NCBI RefSeq assembly: GCF_001426645.1
Contig: NZ_LMEX01000002.1
Coordinates: 1,154,629-1,218,628, forward strand
Origin: Rhodanobacter sp. Root480
GTDB lineage: Bacteria > Pseudomonadota > Gammaproteobacteria > Xanthomonadales > Rhodanobacteraceae
Direction: 5' to 3'
Length of the DNA: 64,000 nucleotides
The first letter of the stretch is position 1. Each line of letters begins with the position of its first letter. Position numbers and translations under genes: made by a program. The notes beneath the pieces are model-generated. The model saw only the letters and a program-made list of their open reading frames with translations, was not told where the DNA came from and made no database searches. Shown here in pieces: positions 50,048 to 61,100 of this stretch.

Positions 50048-51754
50048 TTGGATACGGAAGGGATCTCCACGTCTCGTCGCAGTGTTGCGACCGCAAAATG
50101 GTTGTTCGCATGCATCGCACTGCTGCCATGCATTGGCCTGGCGCAAACCACGCCGGACCAGCAGGAGCAGCGCGAACGCGCGCAGCGCGAGGCGCAGGCG
50201 CGGCAGCAGCAACGCGCAACGCCGGATGTGCGGTTGACCACCGCGCGCGGCACCGACTTTCATCGCACCGACCTGCCGGCCGAGCAGCCCTGCTTTCCGC
50301 TGGACAGCGTGCGTCTTGAAGGCCCGCGCCTGGCCGATTTCACCTGGGTGCAACGCTATCTCGATCGCTATGCCGGCAAATGTGCGGGCCGCCGGGGCAT
50401 CGAGCTGATCGTGCGACGCACGTCGGACCTGATCATCGATCGCGGCTACGTCACCACCCGCGTCGGCGTGGCCGCGCAGGACCTGTCCGGCGGTGTGTTG
50501 CGCCTTACCCTCGTGCCGGGTGTCATCCGCCGCATCCGCTATGCCGACGCCACGCTGTCCGGTGCCTGGCAGACCGCACTGCCGATGCGCCCGGGCGACC
50601 TGCTCAACCTGCGTGACGTGGAGCAGGGGCTGGAGCAGATGAAGCGGGTGCCCTCGCAGGACGTGAGTATCGACATCGCGCCCGGCGACACGCCCGGTGC
50701 CTCCGACCTCGTGATCGCGGTCAAGCGCAGCCGGCCCTGGCATCTGGTGGCCACGCTGGACGACGCCGGCTCGCGCGCCACCGGGCGTGGGCAAGCCGGC
50801 ATCAGCGCGGGATTCGACAACCCGCTGGGCATCAACGACATCCTCTCGCTGGGCTACAACCACGACGTGTGGCAAAGCACCGGCCACGGCACGCGCGGCG
50901 TCAATGCCAGTTACTCGGTGCCGTTCGGTCGCTGGCTGTTCACCCTGTCGGCATACGACTACGCCTATCACCAGACTCTGGCTGGCTACCAGACCACGTT
51001 CGTCAGCCGTGGCAAGTCGCGCACCACCGATCTGACCGTGCAGCGCATGCTCCACCGCACCGGGTCGGGCAAGACCTCGCTGGAGCTGCGCCTGGGCAAA
51101 CGCAAGGCGCACAGCTTCGTCGAGGACACCGAAGTGACCTCCCAGCGGCGTGACGTCACCTCGGCGGAACTGGCGCTGGTGCAACGCCAGTATCTGGGTG
51201 CGGCTCAGCTCGATCTGCGCCTGGCGCAACGCCGCGGCGTGAGCTGGTTCGGTGGCCAGCGTGATGCTCCCGGGCACCAGCCCTCGGACCCCAGCTTCGA
51301 CTACCGGCTGTGGATACTCGACGCCTCCCTGAACCTGCCTTTCCAGGCCGGCGCGCTGCCGCTGCAATGGATGTCCGAACTGCATGCGCAACGCAGCGGC
51401 GACACCCTCTACGGATCCGAGTTCATCACCTTGGGCGGGCGCTACACCGTACGTGGCTTCGACGGCGAACAGACCCTGGCCGCCGAACGCGGCTGGACCT
51501 GGCGCAACACCCTCACCGCGCCGCTGGGCGCTCTGCCGGCGGCGCTCTACGTCGGTGTGGACGTAGGCCACATCGGCGGCCCCAGCAAGAACATCTACGG
51601 CACCGAACACACGCTGCGCGGCAGCGTGATCGGCCTGCGCGGCCAGCTTGGCCGCCTCGGCTGGGACGTTTTCGCGGGCTGGGCACTGACTGGCGGCCGT
51701 GTGCTGGAAACACGCCGGCCGGCCACCGGTTTCCAGCTCGTGTACCAGTACTGA
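50048..51754 (+). CDS. cdiB: CdiB-type two-partner secretion outer-membrane transporter (TpsB/ShlB/FhaC family)
   Basis: This 568-residue protein has a signal peptide (FACIALLPCIGLAQT), a charged alpha-helix rich in Q/E/R (QQEQRERAQREAQARQQQ) that plugs the pore in this family, two POTRA domains (about residues 75-235) and a C-terminal 16-strand barrel. The barrel has the conserved VRGFDGEQ loop motif and the terminal aromatic (QLVYQY). It exports CdiA. The start is TTG at 50048, with AGGGGAAAGGA before it; no in-frame ATG or GTG gives a full signal peptide. It is the first gene of the CDI operon. Confidence 0.92.
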   Translation: MDTEGISTSRRSVATAKWLFACIALLPCIGLAQTTPDQQEQRERAQREAQARQQQRATPDVRLTTARGTDFHRTDLPAEQPCFPLDSVRLEGPRLADFTWVQRYLDRYAGKCAGRRGIELIVRRTSDLIIDRGYVTTRVGVAAQDLSGGVLRLTLVPGVIRRIRYADATLSGAWQTALPMRPGDLLNLRDVEQGLEQMKRVPSQDVSIDIAPGDTPGASDLVIAVKRSRPWHLVATLDDAGSRATGRGQAGISAGFDNPLGINDILSLGYNHDVWQSTGHGTRGVNASYSVPFGRWLFTLSAYDYAYHQTLAGYQTTFVSRGKSRTTDLTVQRMLHRTGSGKTSLELRLGKRKAHSFVEDTEVTSQRRDVTSAELALVQRQYLGAAQLDLRLAQRRGVSWFGGQRDAPGHQPSDPSFDYRLWILDASLNLPFQAGALPLQWMSELHAQRSGDTLYGSEFITLGGRYTVRGFDGEQTLAAERGWTWRNTLTAPLGALPAALYVGVDVGHIGGPSKNIYGTEHTLRGSVIGLRGQLGRLGWDVFAGWALTGGRVLETRRPATGFQLVYQY

Positions 51755-51821
51755 TCAAGCAGCACAGGGGCTGTCGCATGGAGATCGATCGCTTCACCCG
51801 TCGCCAGAAAAGCACGCAGCA

Positions 51822-52061
51822 CCATGCTCCCTCCCCCGCTTGCAGGGGAAGGTTGGAGAGGGGTTCGCTCTTGATCTCCGCGGCAAGCCCGAGCCATCCA
51901 CTCCCAACCTCCTCCCGCCAGCAGGGGGAGGAGACAGAAGTGACGCGCCATGCTCCCTCCCCTGCTAGCAGGGGAGGGCTGGGGAGGGGTTTCGCTCTTG
52001 ATCTTTGCGGCAAGCCCGAGCTTCCCCCTCCCAACCTGCCAGCAGGGGGAGGAGACAGAAG
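51822..52061. repeat. Tandem repeat of about 115-120 bp between cdiB and cdiA
   Basis: Unit 1 (51822-51940) and unit 2 (51948-52061) share CCATGCTCCCTCCCC, GGGTTCGCTCTTGATCT-like, GCGGCAAGCCCGAG, CTCCCAACCT and GCAGGGGGAGGAGACAGAAG in the same order, with small gaps. Each unit can fold through CTCCC/GGGAG stems. The units fill most of the 355-base cdiB-cdiA gap, which otherwise holds only the cdiA leader. No gene is seen in the gap. Confidence 0.85.
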
Positions 52062-52109
52062 CGTTCCGTTCCGCCGGGCGGCAGCCATGAACCAGGGAAG
52101 AACCAGACC

Positions 52110-55100
52110 ATGACCACCATCGACACCTCGCATCCGTTCCGCCAGGGCCTCAACGCGCTTGCTGTCGCCATCGGCATAGCGCTGCTCGGTGTTCCGGTGG
52201 CCGGTCAGGCGCAAGCGGTGCCGGACGCGCGGGCCGGCGTGCATCGCCCCCGCATCGATACCGCGGCCAACGGCACGCCGGTGGTCAACATCGTCGCGCC
52301 CTCGGCCGGCGGCGTGTCGCACAACCAGTTCCAGTCGTTCGATGTCGACAGCAAGGGCTTGATCCTCAACAACAGCGGCGCGGTCAGCCAGACCCAGCTG
52401 GCCGGCATGATCGTCGGCAACACCAACCTGGGCGCCGGGTCATCGGCGCGGATCATCCTCAACGAGGTCACCGGCACCAGCCCCAGCGCGCTCAATGGCT
52501 ACACCGAGGTTGCCGGCAAGGCCGCCGACGTGATCGTGGCCAACCCCAACGGCATCAGTGTCAATGGTGGTGGCTTCATCAACACCACCCGCAGCGTACT
52601 GACCACCGGTACGCCAGTGTTCGGCGGCGACGGCAGCTTGCAGGCGTTCCGAGTTACCCGCGGCGCTATCGCCATCAATGGCGGCGGCCTCGATGCCACG
52701 CGCCCCGACCGGCTCGATCTGATCGCGCGTGCAGTACAGGCGAATGCCAAAGTGTGGGCGCATAACCTCAACGTGGTGACCGGCGCCAACCAGGTCGGCT
52801 ATGCCGATCTGGCGACGCAAGCGATCAAGGGTGAGGGCGTGGCGCCGGGCGTGAGCCTGGATGTGGCCGTACTGGGCGGCATGTACGCCGACAAGATTCA
52901 CCTGCTGGGCACCGAGGCCGGCGTGGGCGTCCGCACCAGTGGCGAGATCGCCGCGCAGGCCGGCGACTTCCAGCTCACCAGCGCCGGCAAGCTGGTGGTC
53001 ACCGGCAAGCTCACCGCCACCGGCAACCTTGCCGTGCAGGCGGGCGGAATCGACAACAGCGGCACGCTGGCCGCAAATGGACGTCTGGACGTCCGCGGCA
53101 ATGGAAATGTGGGCAACGGCGGCACGCTCTACGCGGGCCAGGGCGCCAACCTCACCAGCACCGGTGACATCCGCAACAGCGGCAAGCTGTATGCCGCAAG
53201 CGGCGCGGTTGCCATGGACGCCGCCGGCGCGCTTTCCTTGTCCGCGGCCAGCGATGTCTATGCGGGGCAGGGCATCACCATGCACGCGGCCGACATGGAC
53301 AACGCCGGCACCGTCGAGGCGCTGACGAGCCTTGATCTCCGCGCCGACGGCCGGCTTTCCAACAGCGGCCATCTGCTTGCCGATGGTGGCGACGCAACGC
53401 TCGGCGCGCTGGTGCTCGACAATGCCGGCGTGCTCAGCGCGAATGGCCGCGTGCAGCTCACTGGCACGCAGTCACTGGGCAACGCCGGCACCGTTATCAG
53501 CGGCGGCAGCAGCACCGTGCATGGCGGCCAGGTCGAAAACAGCGGTCAATGGCAGTCCGGTGGCGCACTGACGATTACGGCGGACGCCCTGCACAACCAG
53601 GGCCTGATCGACGGCATGAGTGATGTCAGCCTGACCATCGGACGGCTGGATGCCGACGCCGGCAGCAACCTGCTGGCCGCCCGCCACCTGACCGTTGCGG
53701 TGACCGGCCCGGTGCGTGCCGACGGTGTGCTGCAAGCCGGGCAGGGTCTGCAACTGACCGCCGGCGACGCCGTCGACGTGGGCGCGCAAGGCTGGCTCTA
53801 TGCCGCCCAGGCATTGAACCTGGCCAGCATCGGCAAGGTCACCAATACCGGCCTGATCTACGCCGGTACCGACGCCAACGTACACGCCGGGAGCCTCTCC
53901 AGCAGTGGCACGCTGCGTGCGGACCACGACCTGACGACCACCCTCACCGGCGATCTGCAGAACACGGGCCTCTTGCGCAGCGGTGCCGCGCAGACGATCC
54001 GCGTCGACGGTCATGCAGACAATCAAGGCACTGCCTACGCCGGCACCGCCGCGCAATGGATGGTCACCGGCCAACTGGCGAATACAGGCACGCTGGCCGC
54101 CCAGGGCGATCTGGACATCGGCGCTGGCAGCCTCGATTCCAGCGGCGTGCTCGGTGCCGGCGTGCAGGCCGACGGCAGCCTTGCCGGCACCGGCGCCCTG
54201 AGTGTCGACACCACCGCCGCGCTGGTGGCGCAGGGCCGCAACCTTGCCGCCACCACGCTGAATCTGCACGGCGCCAGCCTCGATCTGGGCGGTGCCACCA
54301 CGCGTGCCGGCGGCGCCATTGGGCTGACCGCCACCCTGGGTGGCTTGAGTCTGCGCAACGGCGACCTCGCCACCCACGACAACCTCGCCCTGCAGGCCGC
54401 CGGCCAACTCGACAACAGCGGCGGCACGCTGCAGGCCGGATCGGTCGGCTTGAACGCGGCCAGCATCGTCAATCGCGGCGGCCACATACTGCAAACCGGT
54501 ACGGCCGCATCCACGTTGGCGGTGAGCGGCACGTTCGACAACAGCGCGGGCAGCATCGCGAGCAATGCCGGCACCTTGACCCTCGATGCGGGCAGCCTGC
54601 TCAATGCCGGCGGCAGCATTGCCCACGCCGGCAGCGGCCAGCTCAGCCTCGATGTGGACGGCCAGTTCGAGAACAGCGCCGGATCGATTGCCAGCAACGG
54701 CGCATTGCAAATCATCACTGGCGGCGCGTTCACCAATGCCGCCGGCAGTGTTTCCGCCGCAGGCAATACCAGCCTTCAGTCGCAATCGCTCGATAACCGT
54801 GGTGGCACGCTGGCTGCCGATACCGTCGACATCACCCTGACCCAGGCACTGTTCAACACCGGCGGTGCGTTGCAGGCCAGCGGTGGGCTCACCGTGCATG
54901 CCGATACCTTGACCAACGGCACCGGCCAGATCAAGGCGCTGGGCAGCGATGCGTTGTCGCTGTACATCACGCACGGGCTGAGCAATGCCGCGAGCGGCTT
55001 CATCGCCGGCAACGGCGCGGTGAATCTGTTTGCGGGCAGCGTCGTCAACGCCGGGCAGATCTATACCGCTGGCGATCTGGTCGTAACCAGCGGAGGCGCC

Positions 55101-58100
55101 CTGGACAACCGCAGCGGTGCGCTGCAGGCCATGGGCGCGCTTGCGGCCACTGCCGCTGGCGCCTTGAGCAACGGTAACGGCCGCATCGAGGCTGGCCGCG
55201 GCCGCAGCAACGCCACGCTGTCGCTCACCGCGGCATCGCTGGACAACAGTGCCGGCCGCATCGCCAACGCGGCCCAGGGCGCGACCACGCTGAACCTCGG
55301 CAGCGGCGCGCTTACCAACACCGGCGGTACGCTGGGTGGCCAGGGCGACGTGGCGGTCAGCGCTGGCGCCATCGGCAACACCGGTAGTGGCACCGTGGTC
55401 GCCGGGCGCGATCTGAGCCTTGCCGCCACCAGTCTCGACAACACCAGCGGCACCCTCTACGCCGCCCGCAACCTGGCCTGGTCCAACCGGCTCGCCACGC
55501 TGACCAACCGCAGCGGCCACCTCGGCGCCGGCGGCAACATCGTGCTTGCGTTGGCCACCCTGGAAAATACCGGTGGCGAGACCGCCGCCAGCGGCAACGT
55601 CACGCTGGACCTGGGCAGCCTCGCCGGCAGCGGCCGCGTGGTGGCCGGCAACGACCTGGCCCTGACCCTTGCCGGCAACTACACCAACGTGGCCGGCAAC
55701 ACGCTCAAGGCCAACCGCAACGCCAGCCTCACCTTCAGCGGCAATCTCGACAACGCCAGCGGCGCCACGCTCAGCGCGGTCGGCGCGCTTGCGGTCAAGG
55801 CCGCCGGCATCACCAACAGCGGCACCGTCGACAGCGCCGCCACTTCGCTCACCGCCACCGGCACGCTGGCCAACAGCGGCCGCATCGAGGGCGATACCGT
55901 CGCCCTCACCGCCGCCAGCGTCGGCAACACCGGCACCCTGATCGGCGACGGCATCACCGTCCACGCCGGCAGCCTCACCAATGGCAGCGACCTGGGCAGC
56001 GCCACCGACAACGCCGCCTACGACTCGGCCGTGATCGCCGCCGCCGGCAACATCGACCTGTACCTCACCGGCACGTTGCTCAACCGCGATGCGCTGATCT
56101 ACGCCATGGGCGACCTCACCGTGGCGGCCAACGCCAGCGGCGGCCGTGCCAGCGCCATCACCAACCGCTCCGGCAGCATCGAAGCCGATGGGAGCATCGC
56201 CTTCGCGGCCAGCCAGATCACCAACCAGCGGCGCGTGTTCGAAACCGAAACCTACACGCTCACCAGCGCGGAACAGGCCAGCAACACCACGGTCGAACAG
56301 CACGTGGTGGACAAGACCACCGACCCCGTTGCCGTTGCCTACTGCGCCGGCCTGGGCGACAACCACCGTTGCGATCCCGACGAAAATGCCACCGGGCAAA
56401 CCACTACCACCGTGATCAGCCAGCAGCGCCTGCTGCGCACCAGCGCGCAGGGCCGGATCGTCTCCGGTACCGACATCGCCCTCGGCGGCTCGGTGCTCAA
56501 CGACAAATCCACCATCGCGGCGGCCGGGCAACTGGTGGTGAACGGCCAGTCGGGCAGCGTGGCCGCCGGCACCGGCACCCTCGGCGGCGAGAGCATCGTC
56601 AACGTCGGCTGGGTGCCCACGGTGTCGCTGCGCACCGACGTCGACAACTGGATCCAGGTACAGGAAAAAAGCAAATGCGCTCTCGGCACCAAGACCTGCT
56701 GGGACGACAACGGCGTCGAGCACTTCGGGCAGACCTCCACGACGGCCGAGCTGGCCATCGCGGGAACACCGCCGGCCTGGATGAACATCACGCCGGGGCC
56801 CGATGCGCCCGCCTACATGACCGCTGGCGGCACCCTTTCGATCACCGGCACCACCATCGCCAACACCACCGTCGGTGCCGATAGCCGGCCCGTAAATGCC
56901 GTGGCGGCACTGGGCAGCAACGGCAATGGCCAGGCCGTCACCGGCAGCGGCACCGGCGGCGTCAGCGCCGTCGGCGGAAGCATCAACCTGGGCACGGTGG
57001 GCGGGTTGGGCGGTACACCGGCCGCCCCCGGTGCGCAAACCGTGGGCTCGCTGGGTGCGCCCGGCGGCCAGATCCAGCTGCCCACCAACGGCCTGTTCAC
57101 CACCCACCCCGGCAACAGCGCGGGCTACCTCGTCGAAACCGACCCGCGCTTCGCCAGCATGAGCGGCTTCTACGGCAGCGATTACCTGATGGATCGCCTG
57201 CCGTGGAACGGCGAAGACACCTTGAAGCGCCTCGGCGACGCCTTCTACGAAAACCGCCTGGTGCTCGACCAGATCACCGCGCTCACTGGCCGCCGTTTCC
57301 TCAGCAACAGCACCGACACCGTGGCGCAATACCGCGAGCTGATGGATGCCGGCGTGGCCGCCGCCGGCCGGTTCGACCTGGCCGTGGGCGTGGCGCTCAC
57401 CGCGCCGCAGATGGCCAGCCTCACCGACGACATCGTGTGGCTGGTCAGCCAGGAGGTGAATGGCGAAAAAGTGTTGGTACCGGTGGTCTACCTGTCCGCG
57501 CAGCACGCGAAAAACCTGGCCAGCGAACGCGGCGCCGTCATGGCCGGCCAGGACATCATCCTCGACGCCAGCGGCACCCTCAGCAACACCGGCAACGTAC
57601 TCGCCAGCCGCGACGCCAGCCTCAAGGCCGGCACCCTGCTCAACAGCGGCAACCTCCGCGCCGACGACACCCTCAGCATCAGCGCCGCGCAGGATGTGCT
57701 CAACGCCGGCCGCATCCAGGGCGGCAACGTCGCCGTGGTGGCCGGGCGCGACGTGCTCAGTGGCGCCGATATCGGCAAGGTCGACCTGGGTGGGGGCCTG
57801 TCTCTCGCCGACGCGCAGCGCCTGGGCCTGGCCACCGGCGGCAGTATCACGGCCAGCAGCAACCTGGCCTTGCAGGCCGGCCGCGACCTGTTGCTCAGCC
57901 AGGCGCCAGTCAGCGCCGGCCGCGACCTCAGCCTGGTCGCCGGCCGCGATTTGACCGCCATCGCCACGCCGATCACAGCGGGTGGCGATGCTGCACTGGT
58001 GGCCGGCCGCGACCTGGATTTTGCGGCCACCGCGCAAACCGCCGTCACCGGCGGCGGCACCTCGATTTCCCACACCACTACACACGCCGTCAGCCACGTC

Positions 58101-61100
58101 ACCGCCGGTGGCAATCTCGCGCTGTCCGCCGGCCGCGACATCACCAGCGAAGGCGCCGCCTTCAAGGCCGGCGACGTGCTGGCCGCCAGCGCCGGGCGCG
58201 ACGTCAACTTGAACGCCGTCACCGACGTCACCACGACCCGGGAGCACCACAAGGAAGGCCGCACCGCGGTCAACACCAGCAGCCTCGACGAAACCGTGCG
58301 CGGCACCGCGCTCGACGCCGCCAACGGCATCGTCATCAGCGCCGGGCGCGACATCACCGCCACCGCCGCCAACCTCGCCAGCAGCGACGGCACCATCGCC
58401 CTGGGCGCCGGCCATGACATCACGCTTGATGCCGGCGTGGAAAACCACGACACCACGCGCGACACCAAGTATAAAAAGAGCGGCCTGTTCTCCAGCAAAA
58501 CCACCACCACCCACGACGAAACCCACGACACCTATGCCATTGGCAGCACGCTGTCCGGCGACGCGGTGACCATCGCGGCGGGCCACGACCTGACGACCCG
58601 GGCCGCCCAGATGGCCGGCACGCACGACGTCACGCTGGTTGCCGGCCATGACGTCACCCTCGGCACGGCCGAGGAGGTTTCCACCGACGCGTACAGCATC
58701 AGCAAGAAAAAGAGCGGCGTGTTCGGCGGTGGCGGCGCCAGCGGCCTGGGTGGTATCGGCTTTACCGCCGGCAGCCAGAAAGCCAGCGCCACCAGCACCG
58801 TGGAGCAGCACATCACCGTCGGCAGCCTGATCGGCAGCACCCAGGGCAACCTGACGGTCGCCGCCGGCGGCGACCTCGCGGTGATCGGCAGCGACCTGAT
58901 CGCCGCCCGCGCCGCCGGTTCCACCACCGGCGGCAACGTCGCCCTGCAGGGCAACAACATCACCATCACCTCGGCCACCCAGACCGACCACGAAACCGGC
59001 ACGCAGCAGGCCAGCAGCCACGGCCTGTCGATGGCGCTGGTGGGCACGGCGCTGGACGGGGTGCGCAACGTAAAGCAGACGCGGCGGGAGGAGGCCGGCT
59101 CCGGCAAGAAGACCAAAGACACGATGGACGCCATCGGTGCGGCAGGCGCCGACATGCCCAGCGTCGCCATCAGCTACGGCAGCCAGCGCAGCAACCAGTC
59201 GAGCCAGCTCGACACCCGCAGTGAGCGGGGCAGCACCCTGCGTGCGGCCGGCGACCTCACGCTCAACGCCACCGGCGGCGACCTCACCGTGATAGGCAGC
59301 GCCTTGAGCGCCGGCGGCACAGCCACGCTGGCCGCGCAGCGCAACGTGGCCCTGCTGACCAGTGCCGACACCCAGTCGCAAAGCAGCCAGAGCACCCACC
59401 ACAGCAAGAGCTTCACCGCCGCGGCGGTCGGCTGGGGCGACGCGGCGCGCAGCCTGCAGGGCGGTGCCAACAGCAGCGGCGTCAGCATGTCGCCCTACAA
59501 CAGCCAGTCGGGCATCACGCAGAACGCGCAGCAGGTCGTCAACGAAACCGGCACCACGGTGGACGCCGGGCAGATCAGCGTGATCAGCCGCCAGGGCGAC
59601 ATTACCGCCGAGGGCGCGCAACTGACCGCGCAGCACGACATCAACGTGCTGGCCGCGCAGGGCAAGATCGACCTGGGCACCGCCGAGTCCAGCCAGCAGC
59701 AGCAAACCTATCAACGCAGCCATCAGGTCGGCGACCTGGGCGGCAACGGCTACGCCGGCACCATCGGCGAGCGGCAGGAGCTGCACGACCAGAGCGGCAA
59801 CCAGACCTGGCAAAGCACGCTGCGCACCGGGCTGACCAGCACGCAGGGCGACGTCACCGTGGTCGCCCACGACGACCTCACCGGCCAGGGTGTGGACATC
59901 GCCGGCCGCGACGTCACGCTGGTGGGCCGCAACGTCACCCTCACGCCCAGCGCGGACACCGCCGAGCAGCAGCAGCGCGACAAGATGAAGCAGGCAGGCG
60001 TGACCGTGGCGCTGTCTGGCGTGGCAGTGCAGGCCGCGCAGGCGGTGGACGCCGCCGTGGATGCACACGACCGCGGCGACAACCGGCTGGCGGCGTTGTA
60101 TGCGGCCGAGGCGTACTACGGCGCGAAGGACGCAGGCGAGGTGGCCGGCGGCATCGACTACGACCGGGTGGCCCAGTCGGCCACCGGCAATGCCGCCACC
60201 GCCGCCCCGCCCGGCGGCAATGCCGAGGACCCCAACGGCAGCACCGGTTTGGTCAAGGTCACCGTCAGCATCGGCAGTAGCCACCAGTCCAGCAACACGT
60301 CGTACCAGCAGCAGACGCAGCAGGGAAGCACGGTAAACGCCAGCCGCGACGTCACCATCGTGGCCACCGGTGACGGCACGAAGGGCGCCGACGGCTACGC
60401 CGCCACCGGCGACGTGGTGCTGCAAGGCGCCCAGGTGCAGGCCGGTCGCGATGCCACGCTGGCGGCGGCCCGCGACATCACCCTCACCGCCGGTCAGGAC
60501 ACCACCAAGAGAGACAGCGCCAACCACAGCGGCAGCGCCAGCATCGGCGTGGGCTTCGCGCTGGGCCTCGCCGCTGCCGCGGCCCGGGGCAAAGGCAACG
60601 GCGACAGCACCACGAACCACGCCACCACCATCAATGCGGGCGACATGCTGAGCCTGACCAGCGGAAGAGACACCACGCTGGAAGGCGCCCAGGCCTACGG
60701 CAACACCATCCTGGCCGACATCGGCCGCAGCCTCAGCCTCACCAGCACGCAGGACACCGACCACTACAAGGAGACTTACCAAAGTGCCAGTGCGGGCTTG
60801 AGCCTCTGCATCCCGCCGATCTGCTACGGCGCCACCAGCGGCGGCGCCAGCTACAGCCAGTCCAACATCAGCAACAACTACCAGAGCGTGACGGATCAGA
60901 CGGGGTTGGCGGCGGGGAGCGGTGGCTTCGATATCCACGTCGGCGATACCACCACGCTGACCGGCGCCGCCATCGCCAGCACCGCCGATGCCTCAAAGAA
61001 CCGGTTGGATACCGGCAGCCTAGTCGTCAATGACCTGCACAACAGCGCGCACAGCAGCGCCAGCCAGATGGGCTTCTCTTACAGCAGTAGTAGTTCGGCG

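Noticed and set aside
52005..52109. N-terminal extension of CdiA upstream of the ATG at 52110
   Set aside because: The extension translates the tandem repeat and would bury the signal peptide; the ATG at 52110 begins a proper extended signal sequence.
53472..60938. A 2488-codon open frame on the minus strand inside cdiA
   Set aside because: It mirrors the repetitive FHA region, is rich in Gly/Ala/Val/His without domains, and cdiA on the plus strand has a signal peptide, TPS domain and toxin in one frame.
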